A stretch of 64,000 nt of DNA from Setomelanomma holmii (lineage: Eukaryota; Ascomycota; Dothideomycetes; Pleosporales; Phaeosphaeriaceae), in the NCBI GenBank assembly GCA_010015745.1, contig ML978160.1:248001-312000 (forward strand), written 5' to 3'. The notes below the pieces were generated by a model that ran no database searches, was not told the DNA's origin, and saw nothing but the letters and a program-made list of their open reading frames with translations. This document shows positions 34,401 through 45,046 of the stretch, piece by piece (positions within the stretch are counted from its first letter, which is position 1; every line of letters starts with the position of its first letter). The position numbers and the translations under genes are program-made.

Positions 34401-36148
34401 TCGAGTGACAATTGTCGATGCGGAAGCCTTGGAAGTATTTCGCCATCAGGCGAGTGTAATTGGCCATGTGCTCCCAAAGGAACGGATTGTCCTGTGGGCC
34501 GGATCCGTAGCGAAGCTTGACACAATCACCCCAGACGATGACCTCACGCCTCAGATACGCGCGAGACTTGGGACCAGCATTGTCCCGCATGGCATCTGCA
34601 GCCCAAACCCACCCATTGTTTACGAGCGCTAATGCTTCCGGGTTGTGCTTCTTGGTCGTCTCGTTGAGTGGCAAGCGGGTGAAGTAGGGCTCGATCAGCG
34701 GATTCGCGTCGTTGACCTCGCCGAGCTTGGGACCATGAGCATCTATCCGGACGTACTTGATCCGGTTGAAGAGTTGCTCCATGATCTCCTTGGAATCTCC
34801 GTCGTACTCCTTGTAGAATGGTAGATTCAGCTCGTTCAGGAAATTGGTGCAGGCCTCACGCGCGGCGCCCTCGTCAGGGGCACTGCTAGTGCGGCTGTCG
34901 TAACGACCATATAGTGCGCAAATGAGACCGGCACCCACTGAAGGGTCGATGTGGCGCCTAAACCGCTCGCCCATTCTATCGCCGCCGAGCAGGGCATGGT
35001 CGACCAACCAATCTGCCCTCTGTTTCAAGGACCATCCCTTGACAGCGTCGAGCCCGCGAAGACCTGCTTCACTAAAGCTGTCCTCGAGAAACTTGGCTTG
35101 ACCGGCAATCCATTTCTCGATGATGGCATTGGTGTTGCTCTCCACGTCAACCACGTAGTATTCCCAAAGCTTCAATTTGTTGAGTACGTGTTGCTTGACG
35201 CCGTCCATAACCCGCAAGAGATCGCCCTCGTTCTCGAATTTGGTAGGCAGACCGAGGGAGGCCAAGTTCTTGCCATATTCGATCAACGCCGTGTCCAACT
35301 CGAGAGCTGGTCGCAGATGAGGGGCGGTGTCAACATTGTAGCCGGCTTCTGGGTGGTCCTCGAGCCATTTGCTGTTGTTCGCTGTGTGGTTCCAGACCAC
35401 GTCGGTCATGGCAAGCATGTTGAACTCAGTGTGCATTTTCTGGACCATGCGCGCGATATCCTTCTCGCCATTGGGGAAGATGGCTTTGTCGAAGGTGAGC
35501 TGGTCATATATGCTGTATGGCGAGTTGGAATCGCCACGGATCATCAGAGGTGTGAAGTGCACCATGTTGTAGCCACGCTGGCTGATGCCGCGTAGGTGGT
35601 TGTCCCAGTCGGTAGGATAGTTGCCCATGAATTTGGACAGAGTCGAGAAGACAATGACACCCTCGACTGGCAGCTGTTTGCCTTGCAGTGTGAGCCTCGG
35701 GCAGACATCGATGTAATATGTGGGCGTCTTGGTTGGTTCTGGCGAGACGACATCGGTGAAGGACCACTGCGGCAGCGGCGTGTAGGTGGTGTAGAAGGAG
35801 TAGGCATTCGCTTCGTAGATGGGAACGTCAATCTCGGTGGTGCCATTGAAGTCTGGCTCCAGCCTGCGTAGCATTGTTAGTGAACGAAGTGATGTTTGTT
35901 GAGTAAGCAACCTACTTGTACTCGCGGTAATGGTCGCGCTTGAACTTCTCGCCCTTGGAGGGGATGTTCACCCAAAGGCTGCCGAAGCGACATATTGAGC
36001 TAGTGCCCTGGATCTGGAAGCGGACGCAGTACGGAGACTCGCTTGATGGCGGAGGTAGGTAAATGTACGTACCCGGCACGTCTGGCGCGCCCGCATCGGT
36101 CAATGGCAGCAGGTACACAGCCGAAGCTGGTTTTGAGGGTGCAGACAT
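31441..36148 (-). CDS. GDB1: Glycogen debranching enzyme (4-alpha-glucanotransferase / amylo-alpha-1,6-glucosidase)
   Basis: Exons 35916-36148 and 31441-35863, 1,551 residues, the usual eukaryotic length of about 1,500. The 52-bp intron (GTAGGT...CGCAG) joins HYREYK to LEPDFNG. The start is the ATG giving MSAPSKP; the frame upstream has no ATG. An N-terminal beta domain is followed by the GH13 transferase domain with IRIDAHGPKLG, FRIDNCHSTPLHLAEY (nucleophile Asp, about residue 556) and FVCAELFSGSEEMD (acid/base Glu). The C-terminal half is the GH133 glucosidase domain (SWARCWGRDITISARGL, GFDIKIWTDWKTGLIFGGN, NYHQGPEWVWPTGFF). It removes branches in cytosolic glycogen together with phosphorylase. 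All motifs appear intact. Confidence 0.95.
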
Positions 36149-36928
36149 GGCGATATGTGCAATTGAGCAGCGAGAGAGGCGATTGGTGTAAGCTATAAGC
36201 AAAAGATGCTGTAGGTATGCCGCGGCGGTGAGGTAAAAATGGGTAGGCTAGGACGAGATTGTTGAGGAGGAAAGGAAGCCGTCTCAGGCCAGTCGAGACG
36301 ATAAACAGCAATTGTGCCCGTCTGCGCAGGAGGAGGGCGGCGACTGCCCGACGCGGTGCAAGATACAGCAAGAGATCGAATCTGACGATCGGCGGTTGTG
36401 GAAGTCGCGGTCGCGCAACAGCAAGCCGAACCTGGCACGACCGCCAGGAACCGACGTCATCGCTCAACGGTCTAGGTTCGGGAGCGGCTCGCTTGCAGAC
36501 CGCCCTTGCGGCCGGGGAGTTGTGGAGCCTCGCGAGTCAGGTGATCACGTGTGCTGGCGTTCATAATGACCTCGCGTTGCCGTCTTCCTCGTAGCACGCT
36601 CTCACCACCTGCCTCTCAGCGCGCTACATTGTCGGCCAGCAGGCTTTCAAGAGAGTCCAGTTACCATATGATCTTAAAGCCACGTGGGCTCACTGCGTTG
36701 CCATTGACATGGCTCCTTCTCTGAACAGTGATGCAGCATCATAATTGCGCCGTGGCTTCCATAGATCCTTATCTTTGCGCCAAATCTCATCTTTCCGATG
36801 ATGAAATCTGCTCTTCGCATCTCACGAATTGCTACCCAAAGCATCAATACGGGAAAGCATTCTTTATCGACAGCCATCCATAAGCGATAATCAAACGACT
36901 TCAACCCCGATACCAAACTGGCGTGAAG
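36149..36928. other. Divergent intergenic region, 780 bp
   Basis: Lies between the debranching-enzyme gene and the two-span membrane protein. One CACGTG palindrome at 36546-36551 (context GATCACGTGTG) could be a bHLH site. No other feature seen. Confidence 0.35.
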
Positions 36929-37882
36929 ATGCATCCCTCTCCGTCGAGCCTCTCTTTTGATACACCTACGCGACGTAGTCCTCCACATACGCCCCGAACC
37001 TCGTCACACCTTCCTCGTAACTCCTTCGACCGCAGACGACGGCGACGAGACATCCAGCCTGGCTAGTCGCCTGGTGGCGCGAACACCCCGAACACAGATG
37101 TCGACCCCCCGAAACCGGCCCCAGCGGACGACTTTGATGACGATAAGCACTGGATTACGATCAAACTGCCCCAAGATATAGCAAGAATATATGCCATAGA
37201 TGAAATCAATCGATGGCTTGACGAGCACAGAGGTCCGAAGGTATGTCTGCTGCCTTCGCTTCGAGATCGAGTGTAACAAGTGATGCAGGATTCTCCACCC
37301 AAAAAGCCTTGGTACTACGGGTACTACAAGGGTGTCCGCCTGGACAAAGCGCTGCGGTTTTGGGTTCGAAAATGGCATGAGGACTTGAAATACAACTCAT
37401 ATGGACTACCAGCGTGGGTCTACTACATGATTCTCGTCCTGTACTTTTTGTACATCTTCGGAGGCTTCGTCTTGTCAGCGAACGAGAGCGAGCATGAGAG
37501 GGCTAAATCAAATATGCCCAATACGGCTGGTAAGGTCACTACCGAGAGCGAGAGGGCCGCACATGATACCAAAGCCAAGCTTGTGTTACTGAGAGGGCTA
37601 CTGATGACATTTCCTGCCATATGGCAGGTCCCGCTCTTTCTCTGCCCGCCTCTCATCGCCAACGTCAAGGATCAATTCGAGGCCAGAGGGTACAAGAACG
37701 CTGAAATGGATCGAAAAAGACAGCGCTTTGAGGAGCATGAAGCGAAAAGGCGCTCTGAGCAGCACGCACCGGAGAAGAATCCTGAGCAGTACACATCGGA
37801 ACATGGTCCTGAACAGCACGCGTCGGAAAGGGGTTCTGGGGAGCACGCATCGGAAAAGAGCTCGAGGCATCACCTATTGTGA
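36929..37882 (+). pseudogene. Two-span membrane protein, frame interrupted by one TAG
   Basis: Exon 36929-37240 joins exon 37289-37882 through a good 48-bp intron (GTATGT...TGCAG) in phase 0: HRGPK-DSPPKKPWYYGYY. The second exon encodes two membrane helices (WVYYMILVLYFLYIFGGFVL and LRGLLMTFPAIWQVPLFLC) and a repetitive charged tail. The first exon is open from the ATG at 36929 (MHPSPSSLSFDTPTRRSPPH) through DDKHWITIKLPQDIARIYA, except for TAG at 37064-37066. No in-frame ATG follows the TAG before exon 2, and no simple intron I tried removes it while keeping frame. So the gene is a nonsense allele, has an unseen upstream exon that splices in after the TAG, or contains a sequence error. Function unknown; the stretch ITIKLP...DEINRWLDEHRG looks conserved. 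Confidence 0.45.
37757..37864 (+). repeat. Coding minisatellite, 4 x 27 bp
   Basis: Four consecutive in-frame 27-bp units encode EQHAPEKNP, EQYTSEHGP, EQHASERGS and GEHASEKSS, just before the C-terminus of the two-span membrane protein. The units are diverged, but each keeps the length and an (E/G)(Q/E)(H/Y)xxE core. Confidence 0.85.
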
Positions 37883-37976
37883 AAGATCTTTGATGAGCCC
37901 GCATGAACCGCAACCACCTACTGTACTTCTATTATTCGCTAGCGTAATCATACAACGTGTCCATTCTCTTCTCGCA

Positions 37977-39272
37977 TCAATACCCAATCTCACAAGTCGT
38001 AACATCCTCGACAAAATGCTTCTCTCTATACCCCCTCGTCCACCAAAGATACCACGGCACAACATTCATCTTGATCTTATGCCCCCACCACGGCGTATCC
38101 TGCACCGTCTTAACCACACTCTGACTCTCCTCCCACGCCGTCTCAATCCTAGCCCTGCGCAACTTCTCATATGCATCAAACGCCTTCTTGACATGCACGC
38201 CCTCCTGCCGCCCAACTTCCATCCACCGCGCCAAACACCTGGCAAACAACACCCCATCTTCAAACACGATCCCGGTGCTCTCGCCTTGCGGTGGCATTGC
38301 ATGCGCCGAGTCGCCGATTAGCATGACCCTATCAGTGTGCCATTTCCCTGTCTTTGATAATGTGAAGACGGGCCAGAGATACAAGTCTGCAGCGTCTTCG
38401 ATTACGTGTTGTATCAGTGGACTAGCAGCCCCATCGTACCTCTCCAACATCTCCTGCCGCGTCTTAGTCGCATCTGAGCCCTTGGCTTTCCATCCATCTC
38501 TTGACTCGACGCCCGGAGCGGCGACTTGCATTAGGGCGCCGACGTAGATACTATCCTGCGCCGGGGAGTGGAAAGATGTCAAGAGGATACCGCGACGACC
38601 GAAGTTCATTCCCGAGACGGCGAAATGCGTGGGCTCGTAACTTCCATCGGACTGTGTGCGCCGCGGCGCGAATCCAAACGCGTTACATATCCCCGAGTAC
38701 GTAGCGGTGCGGTCTGGCTCGACGTGTTTGAGTCGCGCGACGCTGTGGATGCCATCACATCCGATCAGAATATCCCCCTCTGCTGTACTCTCGTCGTCGA
38801 AAATCAGCCGTACATCGTCCGCATCTTCGTTGATATCAGTCGTCTTTTTGCCGCAAACGAGCGTTATGTTTGGGTGTTTCTCAATTGCCTTCAGAACACC
38901 TTTCAACGCTTCTCCCCGCGTGATCCGCAGTGCTGTGAACGGCGGAGAACCGAGTCCTCGTCCATCTGGTCCTGCGAAACTACTCTCTGCAATCTTGGTG
39001 TTGGTGTATAAATCGAATACTTCAACAGCCAAACACTCAGCGCCATACTTTGCGGCACGGATTTCTTGTAAAGCGCCGAGATGGGAGAGCAAGCGGAGCG
39101 CATTTGGCGTGAGGTTTACAGCACCGCCGATTGTCGCGGGCTTAGGGCGGATTTCAAAGATTGTGATACGTGGTGGTGGAGTGTTTTTTGGTGCGAATTC
39201 TGTGAGGGATAGGGCGGTGGTGAGGCCGGCTATGCCGCCGCCGAGGATGAGGATCTCCATGGGTTTGGACAT
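37977..39272 (-). CDS. FAD-dependent monooxygenase, salicylate-hydroxylase-like
   Basis: Single exon, 431 residues, ATG at 39272. The FAD-binding GxGxxG is ILILGGGIAGLTTALSL (about 7-23), the DG motif is ILIGCDGIHSVARL (about 168-181), and the second FAD motif is DRVMLIGDSAHAMPPQG (about 312-328), so it is a class A flavoprotein monooxygenase. Such enzymes use NAD(P)H and O2 to hydroxylate aromatic or related substrates, often in catabolism of phenolics or in secondary metabolism. The C-terminus has an aromatic patch (WWGHKIKMNVVPWYLWWTRG) that could be membrane-associated. Neighbours are unrelated, so no pathway can be assigned. The palindrome TTATATAA lies about 31 bp upstream of the ATG. 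Confidence 0.85.
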   Translation of the reverse strand: MSKPMEILILGGGIAGLTTALSLTEFAPKNTPPPRITIFEIRPKPATIGGAVNLTPNALRLLSHLGALQEIRAAKYGAECLAVEVFDLYTNTKIAESSFAGPDGRGLGSPPFTALRITRGEALKGVLKAIEKHPNITLVCGKKTTDINEDADDVRLIFDDESTAEGDILIGCDGIHSVARLKHVEPDRTATYSGICNAFGFAPRRTQSDGSYEPTHFAVSGMNFGRRGILLTSFHSPAQDSIYVGALMQVAAPGVESRDGWKAKGSDATKTRQEMLERYDGAASPLIQHVIEDAADLYLWPVFTLSKTGKWHTDRVMLIGDSAHAMPPQGESTGIVFEDGVLFARCLARWMEVGRQEGVHVKKAFDAYEKLRRARIETAWEESQSVVKTVQDTPWWGHKIKMNVVPWYLWWTRGYREKHFVEDVTTCEIGY

Positions 39273-39893
39273 GGTGCGGTGGTATGTCTAGACTTTCTGA
39301 CTTATATAAGGCGATAGACGCGTTGGTTTCGAGTACGGTTGTTTCTTGAACATATGGTGGGTTCGACTCTTCAAGTCAACGCCGCAAACCACTCCATCCT
39401 TACACATATACCTCCCATCCCATACTAACTCAGTACCATCGAAACCGAAACATGCATGTCGATCGCCACACGTCCCATTCTCCGTTCGTGGCTACGCTCC
39501 TACATGTCATTGCCTAGCGCTGGTGGTATCGGCAAACGTTGGGGAACCGGCTTGCAACACCACAGCAGATGCGTTGGCGTCATGACATGCGTATCGGATG
39601 CGATGGAGACAAAGTGAGATGCTGAGGTGATGTAGGGCCAGGATATGCTTGAATTACTTGGTTTGGATTTTGGATTGAGATATGCATAACCGAATGCTGG
39701 GGTCGAGGTTGAGATTTATGAAGCTGATGTTCGGAACTGTTCCGAACACGGGATAGGACGCAACTGGGTCTTAGGGTGTCAGGTTACACTTGAGCGCATT
39801 GGCTGTCATTTCGAAAATGTTCTAATTTGTATGAGTTGCGGCTACAGGGACAAGTCATGGACAGGCTTGATGGTTTCTAATGAAAGCCCAAGT
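39273..39893. other. Intergenic region, 621 bp
   Basis: Promoter region of the FAD monooxygenase and 3' flank of the NF-X1-type gene. A 79-codon frame at 39346-39585 is unsupported. Nothing else seen. Confidence 0.35.
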
Positions 39894-42800
39894 CTACTCG
39901 TCCTCCATGTCCGCCCATCGACCAGTACCAGGTGTCGTTGGAATCGGAGCATCATCAGAAGAGCCCTCAGCAACTATGCTTCGAGGCCTAGATGGTCCAG
40001 CATCCTCGTTCTCGCTCACGACTGCACTGTTGGCACCGCTCGCCTTTTCTTTCTCTTCTTCCTGCTCTTCGGCGGCCTCCCAATCCTCGACCACCTCCAC
40101 TGGCTTCTCCTTCCTCTTCTTCTTGGCGCTGCTTAGACTCAGCACAGCAAAGCCACCCTTATTCCCAAATCCAGGCCCTCCTGCAACATGTCTTAGTGGC
40201 GCACTCTTAGCAGCAGCCACGGTGGACCAGCCAGACCCGGGGCCAATGTCGGACTCCTTGCGCAAAATGTTGAGAGAAGAGTCGAGACGTGCGAGCTCAA
40301 CCTTACCGAGCTTCTCAGCTGTGAAGGTCTTCGCAAGCGGATCCTTGATAGACTCGAGTAGCTTTTGCATCTCACGTTCCTCCATATGAAGACGGGCCAC
40401 TAGAGGTGGCTTGAGGACAACGTCTTCGTTGGGCAAGAAGCTAACTTCTAGTTCAAGGCGGAAGGACGTGCTTGCAAGCACAGCCTTGACTGAAGACTGA
40501 ACCTCTTCGATAGTCAGAGCAAATCGAGTATTAGTGATGAGAAAGCCGTTATAAGGGTCGCCAGTGGTATTGCTCGGTTTTGGTCGCAGTGTAGTCGTAG
40601 GCGCTGGAGCTGGAATAGGACGCTGGACCTGTCGAGTTCGCGCACATTCTGCCAAAGTCTTCATCGGAGCCATGACGAAGCGTGGAGTCTTGAAGAGCGC
40701 AACATGGCGATGTGGCTCCGGATCCATGCTTTCTGTGTCGAATCCAAAGTCTTCTGCAAGGAAGTGTATGAAAGCTCGCTGTTGGCTCTTCATCGGTGCG
40801 AAGCGGAAACGCTTTGCCTCAGGGTCGGCTGCGAATAGTCTAAGCTGTTTCTCTTGGGCGGCGGCCCACGTTGAATTCTGCTGATACATATTAAGCGTGT
40901 CCGCAGAATACGGAACATGATCACTCTGGTGATCTGGGTCGACATTCAGAGCCAGTGCAAGCTTGTGATTGCGCTCCAGACGAGCACACTCTTCGTCGCA
41001 CTTCAAAGTCTTTTTCGAATTTCCATCACCTTGCTTCGACGCAGCACATTTTGTTTCTTGCTTGATCCTTTGACACTCACACGTGACGAAGATCTTGTGC
41101 TGACAGGGTTTGTCTTCCTTGCAGACGGACGGGAAGTGGCATGGAGCCATACACGGATGCCCACAAGCACTAAGCTCCTTGCCGCATGGCTGGCGGCAAG
41201 GTTCCTCGCACTCTCCAGGTCGGTGACATTGCTTTTGACACTGATGAGCGCTGCATCGCAACGTCTTGCCGCAGACGTCTCCACAGCGGACGTCGGAAAG
41301 CCAGCATGGCTGGTTTTTGAGCACATTCTTGCCGCACAGACAAGCCTTGGTGGTTAGGAATGGACATTTCGGACAGCTTTCCTCATCTCCATGGCAGTTG
41401 TGACCCATCTGCGGATGACCACAGTCTTTAGGGCGCTCGCATGCAAAGCGACATGGTGGTGGCTTAGTACCACATGGTAGTGGAGGCTGTAGAACGGTTC
41501 GCCCACAATTACAACTCAACTCATCAAAGATCGCCTCTCGACAAGAGCCGCAAGGACCCTTGTGGCACAATTCCTGACAGCGATGTTCCGGGTTCCCACA
41601 CTTGAGCTGACGGCCGCAACTACGAGTGCAAATATGCTCGGCTTCGAAGTTCTCCCCAGCTCGACGTGGCGCAGAGTCGAGAGGACGTGCTTTGCGACGA
41701 CTTGACTGTCGCTCGGCAGCCTTGCGCTCACCGGCACAGCATCGCTCGCCACATTCATGACGGCCGCAATTGAGCGATACCTTGCAGATGCGCATGCACT
41801 GCGGAGGTTCTTCGGCTCCTTGATGGCAGATAGTATTGGAAGTGGTGCGACCGCAGCGGCAGGATATGGATACTCGCTTGAAGCAAGATGAACATTCTCC
41901 CTGATGACAAAGTCGTTCGCATTGATGACCGCAGTCGAGCAACTTATCGCATGGCTTGGTACAATTCGGGATGCGGTCCTCGCAGGTTGATCGGGTCGCG
42001 TCCGTCATTTGACTGAGTAGTGTCTTGCCGCAAGGGCAATGCGACACGACGTCAGGGGATCGAGGGCAGTGCGGGGCTTTGCCTTCTTGGCTGTGGCACG
42101 GCTTGTCGCAGGTATGTTTGCCGCAGTCGAATGGGCGACCGCAAACGTTCGGACACTCGAATGTACCGATCCACTCTTCAACGGCGAAAGTGCCATCAGC
42201 AGAAACATGAGCATGACTGCTGAGCTTCTCCTTAGTCCTATCGCGACACATGATATCTTTCTGTATTTGACCGCAATAGCAGCGGGCTGCAATCCGGACC
42301 TCACACGCCCCGCATAGACCTTCATGACAAGGTCGAGAGCAGCGATGCTGCCCACAGGACATGAGCTCGCCGCAGATTGCGCCACAGCCCCAGCCATGCT
42401 CATAGTCTGTATCCACACAGCGTCGTGTCATCGACTTCTTGCCGCAGAAGCAAAACTTCTCTGGTCCCATCAGACTGCAAGGCGGGCATGGGCCGGCATG
42501 GCAGGTCACTGGACAAGGGTGTGGACAGCTCTTTGGCAGCACTCGAGGACGGGCACATGTCTGACCGCAGGAAAAGGGTGGTAGTCCTGGCGATGCCTTC
42601 GGATCCTGCTCTTTCTCGCACCAGCAGTAGAAGTACTTGGGCATGACATCCTTTGGCAGATTGCATCCTGGACAGCGCCACTGCCGGGGTGGCGGTATCT
42701 CCCCATCCTGCGCCTGCTGGCGAGCAGCAGCTGATCCCTCGTTGGTCGACCATTTCTTAATGCATCCCAGGTGGAACACTGTCCAGCATGTTCTGCATGA

Positions 42801-43403
42801 CCATACGCCTCGTGAGTGCCTCTTGATCTCCTCTGTGCAAATGGCGCATTCATAGTGTCCGTTGTCTATATCTTCGTGTGTTCTCGTCGGGATGTCTGGT
42901 GCGTTCGACTTTGGCAGCTGCGGCTTCTTTTCGCGGGGTGGACGTGCCTTTCGTGGGGCGATGGGCTGGCCTGGCTGAAATGTCGGGGCGTCTGCCTGCA
43001 GGCTAGATGGGGCCTCCGTACCTGCTTCTGAAGCAGCATCGTCCGCCGTCAATTGGCCACCGAACTGGCGTCCGCCGGCAGCCATGCGCTGCGGGAACCT
43101 CGGGGCTGCTGCTCCACGACCACCTCTGCCTCTTCCCCGTACACCGCCTCTTGAAGCCATAACAGTAGAAGGGACTAGCTGGTGTGACGTTTGCGATGCT
43201 GAGGGTGTCTCCGTATCAGCATAGCCACCTCGACCTCTACCTCTTCCACTTCGTCCACCTCTTTGTGACTGAGCCGGTGGCTGCCCCTCTTCTGGCTGCC
43301 CTACTCCTGCGCTAGGGTTCCGCCGCGGACGTCTTCGTCTCTGAGAGCCCCGGGAGGCATCTCCCGGGGCTGCTACCGGTGGCGGTGCCGCGGTGGTCGC
43401 CAT
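39894..43403 (-). CDS. NF-X1-type zinc-finger protein with RING and R3H domains (FAP1-like)
   Basis: Single exon, 1,169 residues. The frame runs 21 codons further upstream only to a GTG, so the ATG giving MATTAAPPPV at 43403 is chosen. Residues 1-130 are Arg/Gly-rich (RGG-like: GRSGRGRGRGGYAD). A RING/PHD-like finger lies at about 184-235 (YECAICTEEIKRHSRGVWSC...FHLGCIKKW). A tandem series of NF-X1 fingers of the form C-x-H-x-C-x-x-x-C follows to about 830 (e.g. CGKHTCDKPCHSQEG, CGHQCERLCHQGEC). An R3H domain lies near 855-915 (MKSQQRAFIHFLAEDFGFD). The family includes human NFX1 and yeast Fap1, which bind FKBP12 or DNA/RNA and have ubiquitin-ligase activity in some members. Likely nuclear or cytoplasmic. 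Confidence 0.9.
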   Translation of the reverse strand: MATTAAPPPVAAPGDASRGSQRRRRPRRNPSAGVGQPEEGQPPAQSQRGGRSGRGRGRGGYADTETPSASQTSHQLVPSTVMASRGGVRGRGRGGRGAAAPRFPQRMAAGGRQFGGQLTADDAASEAGTEAPSSLQADAPTFQPGQPIAPRKARPPREKKPQLPKSNAPDIPTRTHEDIDNGHYECAICTEEIKRHSRGVWSCRTCWTVFHLGCIKKWSTNEGSAAARQQAQDGEIPPPRQWRCPGCNLPKDVMPKYFYCWCEKEQDPKASPGLPPFSCGQTCARPRVLPKSCPHPCPVTCHAGPCPPCSLMGPEKFCFCGKKSMTRRCVDTDYEHGWGCGAICGELMSCGQHRCSRPCHEGLCGACEVRIAARCYCGQIQKDIMCRDRTKEKLSSHAHVSADGTFAVEEWIGTFECPNVCGRPFDCGKHTCDKPCHSQEGKAPHCPRSPDVVSHCPCGKTLLSQMTDATRSTCEDRIPNCTKPCDKLLDCGHQCERLCHQGECSSCFKRVSISCRCGRTTSNTICHQGAEEPPQCMRICKVSLNCGRHECGERCCAGERKAAERQSSRRKARPLDSAPRRAGENFEAEHICTRSCGRQLKCGNPEHRCQELCHKGPCGSCREAIFDELSCNCGRTVLQPPLPCGTKPPPCRFACERPKDCGHPQMGHNCHGDEESCPKCPFLTTKACLCGKNVLKNQPCWLSDVRCGDVCGKTLRCSAHQCQKQCHRPGECEEPCRQPCGKELSACGHPCMAPCHFPSVCKEDKPCQHKIFVTCECQRIKQETKCAASKQGDGNSKKTLKCDEECARLERNHKLALALNVDPDHQSDHVPYSADTLNMYQQNSTWAAAQEKQLRLFAADPEAKRFRFAPMKSQQRAFIHFLAEDFGFDTESMDPEPHRHVALFKTPRFVMAPMKTLAECARTRQVQRPIPAPAPTTTLRPKPSNTTGDPYNGFLITNTRFALTIEEVQSSVKAVLASTSFRLELEVSFLPNEDVVLKPPLVARLHMEEREMQKLLESIKDPLAKTFTAEKLGKVELARLDSSLNILRKESDIGPGSGWSTVAAAKSAPLRHVAGGPGFGNKGGFAVLSLSSAKKKRKEKPVEVVEDWEAAEEQEEEKEKASGANSAVVSENEDAGPSRPRSIVAEGSSDDAPIPTTPGTGRWADMEDE

Positions 43404-43918
43404 GTTGTGTGGTTGTGACGATACCGTCACTGCTGCCGTACTAATTTTGGTGGCGCAAATCCCCACGCTATGCTATAAAGAAAAGATGGTGTTTGCAGGC
43501 GCCGATAGTTGTACGGCCTGCTAAACGTGAAAGGGAAAGTGGACAGAAGGAAGGTGTGTATGAGAGAAGCAGTGGTGCGGTGGTGGCGAGCAATTAATGG
43601 TTTATGCTCAGTAGTTTAGCAGCCTGAGGAAGTGCTAGCGTAGATTGAAGCAGAGCGATGAGTCAGGCGCCAGGCCGTCACAAGCTTCAGGAACCGTCTG
43701 TCGGGTCCTTCAAGTGCAGTGGCGCAGCTGGAATTCGACTTGGACTCATAGTGACTGTCTGACGGTGCTGCGGAATTTCTGTCGGCAAAGCGCGTCATAG
43801 GGTCCTCGAATCACTGGGCCAGGCTAGTGTGACAGGCATCGCATCGCCGCAACGCCAAAGCTCCCATATCGTGAACATCACCACGACCACCCGCACCCGC
43901 ACCAGCCCTCACAGCATC
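43404..43918. other. Divergent intergenic region, 515 bp
   Basis: Lies between the NF-X1-type gene and BIG1, presumably with both promoters. No RNA gene or repeat seen. Confidence 0.35.
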
Positions 43919-44857
43919 ATGGCGAAGACACTGGTCGGCGCCCTCGCTCTGGCAGCGCTACCCTCAGCGCTCGCCTTCCGCAATACCTCGCCCTTCTTCC
44001 TCTTCTCCACAGCACAGTAGGCACAGCAGAAGCCTATCCTCATGCCTCGAAGCTTACATTGACAGATTGAACATCCCCAACCCAGACCAATCCATCGCGC
44101 AAGCATCGCACATTACGACAGATGTCCTCAATGTGCTCAAGGGTTGCCCGACACGATCATATGTCCTCATTGAGCAATTGGGCGTCTCTTCAGCCGATTA
44201 CGTCGACGACCGTTTGGCGCCACGATTGAGCCAGTACATGAGCGGCAAGGATAACGCTGTTAAGACGACATTTGCAGTGCCAGAAGTAGTTGGTGAAATC
44301 GATCAGAAAGCGATCAAGAAGTATCTGGAGGCAGAATGTGGTCACAAGGGTGGATACAACGTATTCGAAGCCGCCAGCAGCGAGAGCAAGATGGATCGTC
44401 GGAATGATCTTCAGAAAGCTGGTATGCATGAAAGGTCTAAGGCACCACACATCTACTAACGCCTGCAGACGATTTATTTGAAAAACTGCTCGTGAAAGAG
44501 GCCAGGTCGGAGGACTACACCGTCATCTACAGTACCACCCCACCTAGCGAACGGGCGTCCAAGTCTCTGCTGGCAGAAGAGCATCCACCGTACGAGATGG
44601 AGAATACCTATGGCAACTATGACCAAATGGAGTTGAAGCGCGACCTGTCCTCGCACGTCAGGCGAGCGAACTCGACCAACAGCGCCGGTTTGTTTGAACG
44701 ATACCAGTACTTCACGCCCGGATTGTTCATGGCGTTCTCCGCCATCGTTCCCCTCTTCCTCATCCTGCTCGTCGGAATCAGGGCCCTCACTAGCCTGGAG
44801 GTGTCATACTTTGCATTCAGCAAAGAGATGGGACCAAATGCACAGAAGAAGCAATAG
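43919..44857 (+). CDS. BIG1: Big1-like ER membrane protein (Ac45/Voa1 family; beta-1,6-glucan or V-ATPase assembly)
   Basis: Exons 43919-44016, 44066-44421 and 44469-44857 encode 280 residues. The introns (GTAGGC...GACAG; GTATGC...TGCAG, the second with a CTAAC branch site) are 49 and 47 bp. A signal peptide (MAKTLVGALALAALPSALAF) is followed by FRNTSPFFLFST, a lumenal domain, one C-terminal membrane helix (LFMAFSAIVPLFLILLVGI) and the family's terminal LEVSYFAFSKEMGPNAQKKQ. That C-terminal block is the recognisable part: the Ac45/Voa1 membrane region shared by fungal Big1, which is needed for normal beta-1,6-glucan in the cell wall and resides in the ER. The length is a little below typical Big1. 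Confidence 0.8.
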
Positions 44858-45046
44858 AGCGCTGCTGGAACCTTGGTCGGTAAGCATTGATGAAAGTATC
44901 TGATTGGGCACTGTACACTTTGTAGGTATTGTAAGAGCATAGGCACCGGCGTTCGGTCTCAACTGTAGCGATAACTTGCGCGTGGAATGACATTCTGGAA
45001 CCTGAGGTACCTCTCCAAACTTGCAGCTCTCAATCCGATCATGCAC

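Noticed and set aside
6120..39272. Secondary-metabolite cluster suggested by the MDR reductase, 2OG dioxygenase, FAD monooxygenase and SnoaL-like protein
   Set aside because: They are spread over 43 kb among housekeeping genes, and no polyketide synthase, peptide synthetase, terpene cyclase or pathway regulator is present.
39300..39309. TTATATAA palindrome as a TATA box for the FAD monooxygenase
   Set aside because: It lies only about 31 bp before the ATG, which would leave almost no leader; kept only as an observation.
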